From: Bog-473 sp963834405
GTDB taxonomy: Bacteria; Actinomycetota; Acidimicrobiia; Acidimicrobiales; RAAP-2
DNA: 64,000 nucleotides
Direction: 5' to 3'
Assembly: GCA_963834405.1 (NCBI GenBank)
Contig: CAWIBX010000005.1
Location: 930,001 to 994,000 of the forward strand
Positions within the stretch are counted from its first letter, which is position 1. Every line of letters starts with the position of its first letter. The position numbers and the translations under genes were made by a program. The notes beneath the pieces are model-generated. The model did not search any database. It had not been told where the DNA came from and was given only the letters and a program-made list of their open reading frames with translations. Of the stretch, positions 51,827-60,112 are shown piece by piece.

Positions 51827-52168
51827 ATGGATCAAGAGTTTCAAATAGAGGAACGACCGGGCGGGGACGTGCCGGTCATAGCGGTGAGCGGCGAGATAGA
51901 CGTCGCCACGGCGCCGCAGCTGCGCGAGACGCTCCAAGGCGTGATCGCCCGCGGCAGCACGACGATCGTGCTCGACCTCCTGGGCGTGACGTTCCTGGAC
52001 TCCACGGCCTTGGGCGTCCTCGTGGGCGCGCTGAAACGGTGCCGCGAGGCCGGGGGCGACCTCCACATCGTCGTCGCCGAACCGCGCATTCTGAAGATCT
52101 TCGAGATCACCGGTCTCACCAATGTCTTCACCATCGTCGACTCCGTGTCGGCAGCCGCCACGTCGTGA
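51827..52168 (+). CDS. STAS-domain anti-sigma factor antagonist
   Basis: 113 aa. GEIDVATAPQLRETL opens the STAS fold, and the phosphorylatable Ser is in FLDSTALGVLVGALKR. In the dephosphorylated form it should bind the anti-sigma factor encoded next (GTGA overlap at 52165-52168) and free the sigma factor. The phosphatase domain of the divergent 1239-aa protein is the likely activator. Confidence 0.93.
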   Translation: MDQEFQIEERPGGDVPVIAVSGEIDVATAPQLRETLQGVIARGSTTIVLDLLGVTFLDSTALGVLVGALKRCREAGGDLHIVVAEPRILKIFEITGLTNVFTIVDSVSAAATS

Positions 52169-52584
52169 CGGAAACGACGGAGCTCGGCGCCGGGGACCGC
52201 ATTGAACTGACCTTCCCGGCCCGAGGCGACCTCATCGTCTTGGCGCGGCTGGTCACCTCGGCCGTGTCCGCCCGCGCCGGATTCGACATAGAGGAGCTCG
52301 AGGACCTCCGCCTTGCGGTCGGTGAGCTGTGCCTGCTGACGCTGGAGGGCAGCGACGGCGAGATGGGCGACCTCCGTCTGGAGCTGATCGTCCTCGGCGA
52401 TGCCATCGGGGTGGAGTGCACGCTGGCGGGCGCCGCCGCCGCCGGGCCAAGCGGTGAGGGGGACGAAACCGCCCAGCTCAGCCAGCAGATCCTCGATGCC
52501 CTGGTCGACGAGCATGGCCGGGAGCGACAGGACGGATCCGTACGAGCGTGGTTGCGGAAGCGCCGGGGGGGGCATGCGGCGTGA
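52165..52584 (+). CDS. RsbW/UsfX-like anti-sigma factor
   Basis: 139 aa. The helix DLRLAVGELCLLTLEG matches the N-box region of mycobacterial UsfX/RsbW (DLRLAVDE.C), in which the Asn of classical RsbW kinases is also replaced. A GHKL-like fold with a shortened C-terminal part follows. It should hold the sigma factor encoded next in an inactive complex. Overlaps STAS and sigma genes by 4 nt on both sides. Confidence 0.8.
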   Translation: MTETTELGAGDRIELTFPARGDLIVLARLVTSAVSARAGFDIEELEDLRLAVGELCLLTLEGSDGEMGDLRLELIVLGDAIGVECTLAGAAAAGPSGEGDETAQLSQQILDALVDEHGRERQDGSVRAWLRKRRGGHAA

Positions 52585-53351
52585 CTGTCGGCCGGGAGCG
52601 GACTCCCGGGCCCGCGTCTGACGCCAACGAGCCCGAACGACCCGCCTTGGATCCTGAGGCGCGCGAGGAGCTGATCACCGAGAACCTGGGCCTCGCGCAA
52701 CAACTGGCGCGGCGCTTCCTGCACCGGGGCGAGCCGCTCGAGGACCTCGTGCAGGTCGCGTCGGTGGCCCTCGTCAAGTCAGTGGACCGTTTCGACCCCG
52801 GCCGCGGTGTCGACTTCCCGGCGTTCGCAACCAGAACCATCATCGGCGAACTCAAACGCCACTTCCGTGACAAGGGGTGGGCCGTACGCGCCAGCCGACG
52901 GGTCCAGGAGCTCTACCTCGAGCTCGGCCATGCCACCTCCTCGCTCGTGCAGGAGCTGGGCCGCAGCCCGACGGTCGCCGAACTGGCAGAAGCGACCGGG
53001 GCCACAGAAGAAGCGGTCCTCGAGGCGATAGAAGCGGGCCAGGGTTACCGCGCCGCGTCCATAGACGCGACCGAGAGCGAGGACGACCCCCTGGCGGCCC
53101 GGCTCGGTTCGCAGGACGCCAACTACGACTCGGTTGAGGACAGGGTCGTGCTGGGCCCGGCCTTGGCCACGCTGCCGGCCCGCGAGCAGTCCATCCTGCG
53201 CATGCGGTTCGTCGAGGGGCTGACCCAGTCGGAGATCGCCGTCGCCGTGGGCGTGAGCCAGATGCACGTGTCCCGCCTCCTCAGCTCCAGCCTGGAGAAG
53301 CTCCGGGAGGGCATCGGTCAGGCGGAGCGGGGAGACGGCGGGGCGCAGTAG
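52581..53351 (+). CDS. sigF: SigB/SigF/SigG-family RNA polymerase sigma factor
   Basis: 256 aa from GTG 52581. Region 2 (DLVQVASVALVKSVDRFDPG, FPAFATRTIIGELKRHFRDK), region 3 (LGRSPTVAELAEATG) and region 4 (LPAREQSILRMRFVEG, VGVSQMHVSRLLSSSLEKLR) are complete. This is the general-stress/sporulation class. It is translationally coupled to its anti-sigma factor. The hairpin at 53385-53405 probably ends the operon. Confidence 0.93.
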   Translation: MTVGRERTPGPASDANEPERPALDPEAREELITENLGLAQQLARRFLHRGEPLEDLVQVASVALVKSVDRFDPGRGVDFPAFATRTIIGELKRHFRDKGWAVRASRRVQELYLELGHATSSLVQELGRSPTVAELAEATGATEEAVLEAIEAGQGYRAASIDATESEDDPLAARLGSQDANYDSVEDRVVLGPALATLPAREQSILRMRFVEGLTQSEIAVAVGVSQMHVSRLLSSSLEKLREGIGQAERGDGGAQ

Positions 53352-53384
53352 GGCCAAGCCGGCTCTGGCGACGGATTCGGTCAT

Positions 53385-53405
53385 CCGGGGCCCGCAACGC
53401 CCCGG
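53385..53405 (+). terminator. Hairpin after the sigma factor gene
   Basis: CCGGGGC (53385-53391), loop CCGCAAC, GCCCCGG (53399-53405): a perfect 7-bp GC stem 34 nt past the sigF stop, followed by AAAA but no U-tract. It is likely an end-protecting or U-independent terminator, as is common in actinobacteria. Confidence 0.55.
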
Positions 53406-53430
53406 AAAAGCTGAGCCAAAAGTCCACTTA

Positions 53431-53496
53431 GGCACGCTATTAGTTGGCGGAGGCTGCAAAAACAGAGCAAATCTGCGCCGCGTTGGATAGCGTGCC
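53431..53496 (+). ncRNA. Structured leader of the APC permease (candidate riboswitch)
   Basis: GGCACGCTA (53431-53439) and TAGCGTGCC (53488-53496) form a perfect 9-bp closing stem. Inside, GGCG (53446-53449) pairs with CGCC (53476-53479), and two short hairpins, CTG-CAAAAA-CAG and GCA-AATC-TGC, can form: a compact multi-branched RNA. It ends 29 nt before the permease GTG, so it could mask the ribosome site. No known riboswitch class was recognised. Confidence 0.45.
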
Positions 53497-53525
53497 CTCC
53501 ACATCCCTGGGTGAAAGGGGGGGAC

Positions 53526-55166
53526 GTGGTACACCTCGACGCCTCACTGGCGGAAAAGGGACCGGGAGACAAAGGGCTCAAGCGGGGAGCGCTCGGACTG
53601 GTCTCGTCCGTGGTGGTCGGCGTGGCCTCGACCGCGCCTGCATACAGCCTGGCGGCGACGCTGGGATTCGTCGTCATCGCGATCAACGGTTTGGGCGCGC
53701 CCATCATCACGCTCCTGGCCTTCATCCCGATGCTGTTCATCTCCTACGCCTACAAGGAGCTGAACTACGCCGATCCCGACTGCGGCACCACGTTCACGTG
53801 GGGCGCTCGCGCCTTCGGTCCCAAGACAGGCTGGTTCGGTGGGTGGGGCATAGTGGCAGCGGACATCCTCGTGATGGCGAGCCTGGCCCAGATCGCCGGA
53901 CAGTACGTCTTCTTGTTATTCGGCGCACACGGCATCGGGTCGAATCCTTCCAGCAGCTGGGTCCTGTTGGTCGGCATCCTTTGGATCGTCGTGATGACCT
54001 TGATCTGCTACGTCGGAATAGAGGTCTCGGCGAACATGCAGAAGGCGCTGCTCGGCATAGAGCTGACAATCCTCATCCTGTTCGCCGTGGTTGCCCTGGC
54101 GAAGGTGGGCACGGGCCATGCGCCGCCAGGACACCTGACACCGAGCGCGGAGTGGTTCAACCCGTTCCACAACATCACGTTCACCAGCTTCATGGTGGGC
54201 TTCACACTGATGCTCTTCATCTACTGGGGTTGGGACACGTCCGTCTCGGTGAACGAAGAGACGAAGGACTCGCACCGCATCCCCGGCCGTGCGGCCGTGC
54301 TCTCCACGTTCATCCTTCTCGTGACGTACGCGCTGGTCGTCATGGCTTCGCAGTCCTACGCCGGCGTCGGGACGAAAGGTATCGGGCTCGGCAACCCGGC
54401 GAACTCGGGTGACGTGATCAACGTGCTGGGTTCGTCTGTCTTCGGGACGAACGGGATCGGGTGGTTCATGACCAAGTTGCTGCTGCTGATGGTGCTGAGC
54501 TCGGCGGCTGCCTCGACGCAGACCACCATCCTCCCCACGGCGAGGACCACCTTGTCGATGGCGACCTACAAGGCGATCCCGGCTGCATTCGGCCGTGTGC
54601 ACAAGCGCTTCTTGACCCCGACGGTGTCGACCGTCGTGATGGGTGCGGTCTCCATTGGGCTCTACGTGGCGATGAACTACCTCTCGAGCGGAAGCAGTGT
54701 CATCGGCGACTCGGTCACGGCCCTGGGCGCGATGATCGCGTTTTACTACGGGCTGACGGGCTTCGCCTGCTTCTGGTACTACAGGAAGAGCCTTACCGAG
54801 AGCAAGCTGAACTTGTGGTTTCGCGGCATCCTCCCGCTCCTCGGGGGTCTGATCCTGTGGTTCGCGATGTTCTGGTTCCTCTGGTACAACTGGGTCACCC
54901 CGAGCAACAGCTACACGACGTGGACCATTCCGGGCACGCACCGGGTGGTGGGCGGCGTGATCATCCTCGACGTGGCGGCGATCGTCATTGGCATCGTGCT
55001 GTTCCTGATCTACCGGGCCGTCCGTCCGGCGTACTTCCGGGGTGAGGTCCTCAACCGCGACACGCCCACCCGGGTGCCCGAGGAGCTCGGTACCCCGGTC
55101 GGACTGTTCGGCATTGAGCCGAACGGCGCCGCCGTGGGTGAGAAAGAGCCGACCGAGGCCCGCTAG
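53526..55166 (+). CDS. APC-superfamily amino acid permease
   Basis: 546 aa, about 12 TM segments. ASTAPAYSLAATLG in TM1 and SYAYKELNYADPDCGTTFTW in TM2-3 are the APC transporter core (PF13520-like), and GWDTSVSVNEETKDSHRIPG is the conserved loop after TM6. It is probably a proton-coupled amino acid or amine carrier. GTG 53526 is preceded by AAAGGGGGG; the structured leader lies just upstream. Confidence 0.9.
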   Translation: MVHLDASLAEKGPGDKGLKRGALGLVSSVVVGVASTAPAYSLAATLGFVVIAINGLGAPIITLLAFIPMLFISYAYKELNYADPDCGTTFTWGARAFGPKTGWFGGWGIVAADILVMASLAQIAGQYVFLLFGAHGIGSNPSSSWVLLVGILWIVVMTLICYVGIEVSANMQKALLGIELTILILFAVVALAKVGTGHAPPGHLTPSAEWFNPFHNITFTSFMVGFTLMLFIYWGWDTSVSVNEETKDSHRIPGRAAVLSTFILLVTYALVVMASQSYAGVGTKGIGLGNPANSGDVINVLGSSVFGTNGIGWFMTKLLLLMVLSSAAASTQTTILPTARTTLSMATYKAIPAAFGRVHKRFLTPTVSTVVMGAVSIGLYVAMNYLSSGSSVIGDSVTALGAMIAFYYGLTGFACFWYYRKSLTESKLNLWFRGILPLLGGLILWFAMFWFLWYNWVTPSNSYTTWTIPGTHRVVGGVIILDVAAIVIGIVLFLIYRAVRPAYFRGEVLNRDTPTRVPEELGTPVGLFGIEPNGAAVGEKEPTEAR

Positions 55167-55324
55167 GCGTCGGCACCGTCCCGCCATGTGCCAAGTGAGG
55201 GACCGGAGCGGCCGGATGATGAGCGATGAGGCCGATGTGTCGTGCGCGATGCGCTTGTCCGCGCCGAGGACGCGAGCGCCTGAGGCGGGTGGGGCCGCGA
55301 CGGGACGGGGCCGGTTCCGCTAGA

Positions 55325-55364
55325 CCGTGGTGGCGGCCGGGCTCCGGCCGCCACGAGACCACGG
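55325..55364 (+). repeat. Strong hairpin in front of the SDR gene
   Basis: GTGGCGGCCGG (55330-55340), loop GCT, CCGGCCGCCAC (55344-55354) is a perfect 11-bp stem. An outer arm CCGTG...CACGG (55325-55329 and 55360-55364) extends it past a bulge. It ends 10 nt before the SDR ATG. It may terminate the permease transcript or regulate entry to the SDR gene. Confidence 0.6.
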
Positions 55365-55374
55365 TGGAGGCGCC

Positions 55375-56130
55375 ATGACGCAGGGACTGGAAGGCACGGT
55401 CGCACTGGTGACCGGTGCCAGCAGCGGGATCGGGGAGGCGACGGCTGCCATCCTGGCCGAGGAGGGGGCCACGGTGGCGCTCGCCGCCCGTCGGCGCGAC
55501 CGCCTCGAGGCGCTGGCGGAGCGCATGGACGGGAAGCCGCTCGTGATAGAGGCGGACGTCACCGACCGGGCGCAGGCCGAACGCGCCATCGCGACGACGG
55601 TCGAGGAGCGGGGCCGGCTGGACATCCTCGTCAACAACGCCGGCGTCATGCTGTTGGGCCCTATTGAGGGAGCGCCGCTGGAGGAGTGGGAGCGCATGGT
55701 CGGCCTCAACCTCCTGGGGCTCCTCTACTGCACGCACGCGGCGCTGCCGCACCTGTTGACCGCAGCCCAGTCGGACCCGCGCTCGGTCGCCGACGTCGTG
55801 AACGTCAGCTCGGTGGCCGGCCGGGTGGCGCGCCTCAACAGCGGGGTCTACAACGCCACCAAGCACGGCGTTGGCGCGTTCAGCGAGTCCCTGCGGCAGG
55901 AGGTGACGAGGCGCCACGTGCGGGTCACCTTGATCGAACCGGGTGCGACGGCTACGGAGCTGGCCTTTCAGAACCGCCCCGAGATCCTGGAGGGCATGGC
56001 CCAGCAATTCAGTGGCACCGAGCTCATGCAGGCGGAGGACATCGCCGAAGCCATCAGGTTCGCCGTGACCCGTCCGCGCCGGGTAGCGGTCAACGAGATC
56101 CTCGTGCGGCCGACCGAGCAGGAGCGCTGA
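55375..56130 (+). CDS. SDR-family oxidoreductase
   Basis: 251 aa from ATG 55375 (GGTGGAGG upstream). TGASSGIGEATAAIL, NNAGVMLLGPIE, catalytic VNVSSVAG and YNATKHGVGAFSESLRQE, then EPGATATEL: a complete classical SDR of the YdfG/serine-dehydrogenase-like group. It is 12 nt upstream of the small kinase. Confidence 0.92.
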   Translation: MTQGLEGTVALVTGASSGIGEATAAILAEEGATVALAARRRDRLEALAERMDGKPLVIEADVTDRAQAERAIATTVEERGRLDILVNNAGVMLLGPIEGAPLEEWERMVGLNLLGLLYCTHAALPHLLTAAQSDPRSVADVVNVSSVAGRVARLNSGVYNATKHGVGAFSESLRQEVTRRHVRVTLIEPGATATELAFQNRPEILEGMAQQFSGTELMQAEDIAEAIRFAVTRPRRVAVNEILVRPTEQER

Positions 56131-56142
56131 CCGATCGAACGC

Positions 56143-56688
56143 GTGTCGGTCGTGGGGTGCTCGGGGTCCGGCAAGACGACGCTGGCCCGGTCGTTGGCAC
56201 AGGCGCTGGGCTCGCCGCACATCGAGCTGGACTCCATCTACCACCAGCCCGATTGGACGCCGCTGGCGGACGAGGAGTTCCGACGCCGGGTGGCCGGGGC
56301 GGTCGAGGCGGACCGCTGGGTGGTCGATGGCAACTATTCGGTGGTCCGGGACATCGTCTGGGACCGGGCCGATACCGTGGTGTGGTTCGACCTGCCTTAC
56401 GCCAGCGTGATGGCGCGGACCATAGGGCGGACGGTGCGCCGCACCGTCACCCGCGAGGAACTCTGGAACGGCAACCGCGAGCCGTTGTCGAACCTGTGGT
56501 CGCTCAAGCCGGAGAAGTCGATCATCGCCTGGGCGGCCACCCACCACAAGGTTTATCGCCGGCGTTATCGCGAGGCTGAGCGCGACCCGCGCTGGGCGGA
56601 GCTGTGCTTCGTACGGCTCCGTTCGCAATCCGAGGCCGACGCGTTGGTCGCGGGCGTGGCGTCGTCGTCGGCTTCCAAGGAGAGATGA
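56143..56688 (+). CDS. Adenylate-kinase-like P-loop NTPase (FlaR/topology modulation protein type)
   Basis: 181 aa. P-loop VGCSGSGKTTLARSLA, then IELDSIYHQPDWTP and WVVDGNYS, which is the substrate pattern of the small NMP-kinase-like group often named topology modulation protein or FlaR. ADTVVWFDLP is the Walker-B strand. The physiological substrate is unknown. Overlaps or abuts the following SDR. Confidence 0.85.
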   Translation: MSVVGCSGSGKTTLARSLAQALGSPHIELDSIYHQPDWTPLADEEFRRRVAGAVEADRWVVDGNYSVVRDIVWDRADTVVWFDLPYASVMARTIGRTVRRTVTREELWNGNREPLSNLWSLKPEKSIIAWAATHHKVYRRRYREAERDPRWAELCFVRLRSQSEADALVAGVASSSASKER

Positions 56689-56690
56689 GC

Positions 56691-57467
56691 ATGGATCTGG
56701 AATTGGCGGGCAAGGTCGTCCTGATCACCGGCGGGACGGACGGACTCGGACTGGCCCTGACGCGGCAGCTGGGAACGGAGGGGGCGTCGGTCGCCGTCTG
56801 CGGCCGCGACGAGGGGAGGTTGCGCGCCGCCGAGGCGTCCGTGCAGGAGGCGGGCGGTGACGTCCTGGCCCTGCGAGCCGACGTGACTTCGGCCGCCGAC
56901 CTCGAGGCGTTCGTCGACGCCGCCGTGGGCCGGTGGGGACGCATTGACGGCGTCGTGCACAACGCCGGGCGCTCGGCGGCCGGGACCATCGAGTCGGTCG
57001 ACGACGCGGCGTGGGAGGCCGACCTGCAGCTGAAGCTGATGGGCGCAGTGCGACTGACCCGCCTGGCGCTGCCTCTGTTGCGGGCCAGCCGGGGCGCCGT
57101 GCTCTTCACGCTGGCGCTGGCGGCCAAGGCGCCCGGGGCGGGTAGTGAGCCGAGCTCCGTGTCGCGGGCCGCCGGCATGGCCCTGATGAAGGCGCTCTCA
57201 AAGGAGCTCGCCCCTGACGGCATCCGGGTCAACGCCGTGCTCATCGGACTGATCGAGAGCGGGCAGTGGGTCCGCGCCGCCGCGGGGTCCGGGATGGAGC
57301 TCCCCGCGTTCTACGAGAAGTTCGCCACGGACGCCGGCATCCCGCTGGGCCGGTTCGGCCACAGCGGGGAGTTCGCCGACCTCGGCTGCTTCCTCCTGTC
57401 GGAACGGTCGTCGTACGTCACCGGCACCGCCATCAACCTCGACGGGGGGATGTCACCGGTCGTCTGA
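56691..57467 (+). CDS. SDR-fold protein with a non-classical active site
   Basis: 258 aa from ATG 56691; ATG 56685 overlaps the previous stop but sits too close to the AAGGAG site. TGGTDGLGLALTRQLG is the cofactor motif, and the C terminus YVTGTAINLDGGMSPV is typical. The usual Ser and YxxxK residues are replaced (VLFTLALAAK; SSVSRAAGMALMK). This appears shared by a subfamily of 3-oxoacyl-reductase-like proteins, so it is not necessarily inactive. Confidence 0.85.
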   Translation: MDLELAGKVVLITGGTDGLGLALTRQLGTEGASVAVCGRDEGRLRAAEASVQEAGGDVLALRADVTSAADLEAFVDAAVGRWGRIDGVVHNAGRSAAGTIESVDDAAWEADLQLKLMGAVRLTRLALPLLRASRGAVLFTLALAAKAPGAGSEPSSVSRAAGMALMKALSKELAPDGIRVNAVLIGLIESGQWVRAAAGSGMELPAFYEKFATDAGIPLGRFGHSGEFADLGCFLLSERSSYVTGTAINLDGGMSPVV

Positions 57468-57496
57468 GGGCGGGCCAGGGCAGGGCTGGGTCCGGC

Positions 57497-57745
57497 CTAC
57501 GCGTTGTAGCCCTCGGTCTCGGTGGCGTCGCCGTCCCCCTGCAGCCGGAGGCCGACGGCGTAGCCGTCGATCATGTCGATCCGGGTGAGCGCGTCCACGT
57601 GCGCCCGGCCGTCGCCACCCCACTTCTCTTTCGCGGCGCGCCGGGCGGAGAGCATGTCGTCGGCGACCACGAAGACCACCTCGTGGTCCTCGCCCATCCG
57701 CCCCGGACCGAGCTCGCCCCCGAGGTACGCCGCGTAGAGGTGCAC
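57497..57745 (-). CDS. DUF1543-family protein
   Basis: 82 aa from GTG 57745. HLYAAYLGGELGPGRMGEDH then EVVFVVADDM, HVDALTRIDMIDGYAVGL is the DUF1543 pattern (small alpha-beta protein, function unknown). No Shine-Dalgarno is needed if leaderless. Divergent from the epimerase, 31 nt away. Confidence 0.8.
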   Translation of the reverse strand: MHLYAAYLGGELGPGRMGEDHEVVFVVADDMLSARRAAKEKWGGDGRAHVDALTRIDMIDGYAVGLRLQGDGDATETEGYNA

Positions 57746-57776
57746 GCGGGGCAGCGTAGCGAGTACACAAGGGCCT

Positions 57777-58706
57777 ATGAGCCCTGACCACGCCGACGCA
57801 TTGACCGATTGCACCATTGTCGTGACCGGGGTGACCGGCCAGGTGGCGCGGCCGCTGGCCCTGACGTTGGCCAAGGACAACCGGGTGGTCGGCGCGGCCC
57901 GCTTCAACGACGCGACAGCACGCGACGAGCTCGTGACGGCGGGGGTCGAGTGCGTGCGTGTGGACCTGGCGAGCGGGGACGTGGGTGACCTCCCCGAGGA
58001 CGCCGACTACGTCCTCAACTTCGCCGTAATGAAGTCCAACGACTGGGAGGCCGACCTCGCGGCCAACAGCGGCGGGCTGGCCTACCTGATGGAGCACCAC
58101 CGCCGCGCCCGGGGTTTCCTGCACTGCTCGAGCACGGCCGTGTACAAGCCGGACGGCCACCACGTCTTCGCAGAGGACGACCCGCTGGGCGACAACCACG
58201 GCGTCTGGCCCTTCCTGCGCACGTACAGCATCTGCAAGATCGCGGCGGAAGGCACCGCTCGCTGGGGAGCGTCGCGCTTCGGGCTGCCCACCACCATCGC
58301 CCGCCTGTCGGTTCCCTACGGCGACAACGGAGGCTGGCCCGCCATCCACCTGCACATGATGCTGAACGGCCACGCCGTCCCGGTCCACGTCGACGCGCCG
58401 AGCGTGTACAGCCCGCTGCACGCGGACGACATCGCGGCCATGGTGCCGCGCCTGCTCGCAGTGGCCTCCGTCCCGGCCGTCACGGTGAACTGGGGCGGCA
58501 GCGAGGCCGTCAGCATCGAGGAGTGGTGCGCGTATCTGGCCGAACTGACCGGAACGGAGGCCCGGTTCGAGCCGACCGAGCGGACCATCGACAGCGTGCA
58601 GATCGACACCACGCGCATGCACGAGCTGATCGGGCCGACGACCGTCCCGTGGCGCGAGGGCATGCGCCGCATGGCCAAGGCGCTGCACCCCGACCGGGTG
58701 CGGTGA
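57777..58706 (+). CDS. NAD-dependent epimerase/dehydratase family protein
   Basis: 309 aa extended SDR. VVTGVTGQVARPLALTLAK is a variant of the GxxGxxG motif. The Tyr-x-x-x-Lys pair lies near TYSICKIAAEG (Y-S-I-C-K). LSVPYGDNGGWPAIHLH is the substrate loop. It likely acts on a nucleotide-sugar or a related small substrate. Its stop overlaps the GNAT gene (GTGA). Confidence 0.88.
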   Translation: MSPDHADALTDCTIVVTGVTGQVARPLALTLAKDNRVVGAARFNDATARDELVTAGVECVRVDLASGDVGDLPEDADYVLNFAVMKSNDWEADLAANSGGLAYLMEHHRRARGFLHCSSTAVYKPDGHHVFAEDDPLGDNHGVWPFLRTYSICKIAAEGTARWGASRFGLPTTIARLSVPYGDNGGWPAIHLHMMLNGHAVPVHVDAPSVYSPLHADDIAAMVPRLLAVASVPAVTVNWGGSEAVSIEEWCAYLAELTGTEARFEPTERTIDSVQIDTTRMHELIGPTTVPWREGMRRMAKALHPDRVR

Positions 58707-59173
58707 GCCAGCGCGGGCTGCGCTTCGAGCGCTGGGACCCGGAAGAGTTGCCCGCGTCGGAGCTCCTCGCCGAGATGCGGGTCGAGCTGAACGACGTGTA
58801 CGACACGTTCAGCCGGCTCGACAATCCACCGCTGTCGCCCGGTGAGCTGCGGCCGCCGGGTGGCGCCTACCTGGTCGGCTTCGAGGGCGACGAGGCCGTG
58901 GCCGGCGGCGGGCTGCGGCGGCTCAGCGACGAGGCGGCCGAGATCAAACGAATGTACGTACGGCCGCCGGCCCGGTCGCGCGGGGTGGCGCGGGCACTGC
59001 TCGCGGCGCTCGAGGAGGCGGCGGTGTCGCTCGGGTACGCGGCAGCGCGCCTCGACACCGGGCCGAAGCAGGTGCACGGGCTGGCGCTGTACCGCTCGTC
59101 CGGCTACGTCGACATAGAGCCGTACAACGACAACCCGTTCGCATGTTTCTGGGGGGAGAAGCGCTTGACATGA
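58703..59173 (+). CDS. GNAT family N-acetyltransferase
   Basis: 156 aa from GTG 58703. Motif A is MYVRPPARSRGVARALLAAL (R-x-x-G-x-A) and motif B is ARLDTGPKQVHGLALYRSSGY. Substrate unknown. Coupled by overlaps to both the epimerase and the ComB homologue (ATG 59170), so the three form one unit. Confidence 0.88.
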   Translation: MSQRGLRFERWDPEELPASELLAEMRVELNDVYDTFSRLDNPPLSPGELRPPGGAYLVGFEGDEAVAGGGLRRLSDEAAEIKRMYVRPPARSRGVARALLAALEEAAVSLGYAAARLDTGPKQVHGLALYRSSGYVDIEPYNDNPFACFWGEKRLT

Positions 59174-59922
59174 TGGATGTTGCGGACTGGGCCACCCAGT
59201 CGGGGTTCGGGGTGCGTTTGTGCTGGGGGACGGCAGGACTGGCTGCGCTGGCGGACGACGCGGACGCCGTGGCGCTGGTCGACGTGTTGCGCTTCACGAC
59301 AGCGCTCGACGTCGCCACGGCGGCAGGAGCGGTGGTCCACCCCACACCGTGGCCGTTCGACCGGAGCCAGATTCCGCTACCCGACGGGGCCGAGATCGCG
59401 GACGGGTCGGGGCCGCGGGCGCTCTCGTTGTCACCAGCGTCCCTCTCGGCGGTGAGGCCGGGCGATGTGGTGGTGCTCCCTTCCCCGAACGGCTCTCACT
59501 GTTCCGCCTTGGCTGCGGCTTCCTACGCCACCGTCGTGGGCGGTTGCCTGCGCAACGCGACGGCGGTGGCTCGGTGGCTGGACGACGCGGCGGAGGGGGG
59601 CGCCATCGCCGTCGTGCCCTGCGGCGAGCACTGGCCCGACGGTGGCCTGCGTCCGGCCGTGGAGGACCTGCTGGGGGCCGGGGCGATCGTGTCCCAGCTG
59701 GCGGGTGAGCGCTCGTGCTCTCCCGAGGCCGCAGCGGCGAAGGCGGCGTTCGAGGCTGCCCGCCCGGAGATGGCGGCTGCGCTGGCCGACTCTGCGTCTG
59801 GACGTGAGCTGCGGGTGAAGGGGCTGGAGGACGACGTGGCCTGGGCGAGCCAGGTCGACGTGAGCGAATCCGTGCCCGTCCTGGGTGCGGACGGTTCCTA
59901 CCGGGCCGTCTCGAAGGGCTGA
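59170..59922 (+). CDS. comB: 2-phosphosulfolactate phosphatase family protein (ComB)
   Basis: 250 aa. VALVDVLRFTTALDVATAAG is the ComB signature (D-V-L-R-x-T/S), and VLPSPNGSHCSALAA and VVGGCLRNATAVA follow as in PF04029. In methanogens ComB makes sulfolactate for coenzyme M. This organism shows no other coenzyme M genes here, so the true substrate is open. It is coupled to the GNAT gene. Confidence 0.85.
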   Translation: MMDVADWATQSGFGVRLCWGTAGLAALADDADAVALVDVLRFTTALDVATAAGAVVHPTPWPFDRSQIPLPDGAEIADGSGPRALSLSPASLSAVRPGDVVVLPSPNGSHCSALAAASYATVVGGCLRNATAVARWLDDAAEGGAIAVVPCGEHWPDGGLRPAVEDLLGAGAIVSQLAGERSCSPEAAAAKAAFEAARPEMAAALADSASGRELRVKGLEDDVAWASQVDVSESVPVLGADGSYRAVSKG

Positions 59923-60051
59923 TGGCCCGTTTGGTCCGTCATTTTCGGTGTGCCGGCGCCATGCGCAGAGACCGTTCCCTCAAGAGCATCGGGCCCGCCC
60001 TCCTGGACCTCGGACAGAACCAATAGGGGGTCGCTACTAACAAGTCGGTAG

Positions 60052-60082
60052 CCCTACTGGTTCACGTGTGTTCCCAGTAGGG
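60052..60082. promoter_or_regulatory. Inverted repeat upstream of the HTH gene
   Basis: CCCTACTGG (60052-60060) and CCAGTAGGG (60074-60082) are perfect complements separated by 13 nt, about two turns centre to centre. The site lies 30 nt before the ATG of a helix-turn-helix gene and is a probable autoregulatory operator. Confidence 0.65.
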
Positions 60083-60112
60083 CAGCGTCAATGCACGAAA
60101 AGGAAGGAACCC

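Noticed and set aside
52165..52584. Loss of the N-box Asn in the anti-sigma factor as an inactivating change
   Set aside because: Mycobacterial UsfX/RsbW shows the same replacement, so it is normal for this branch.
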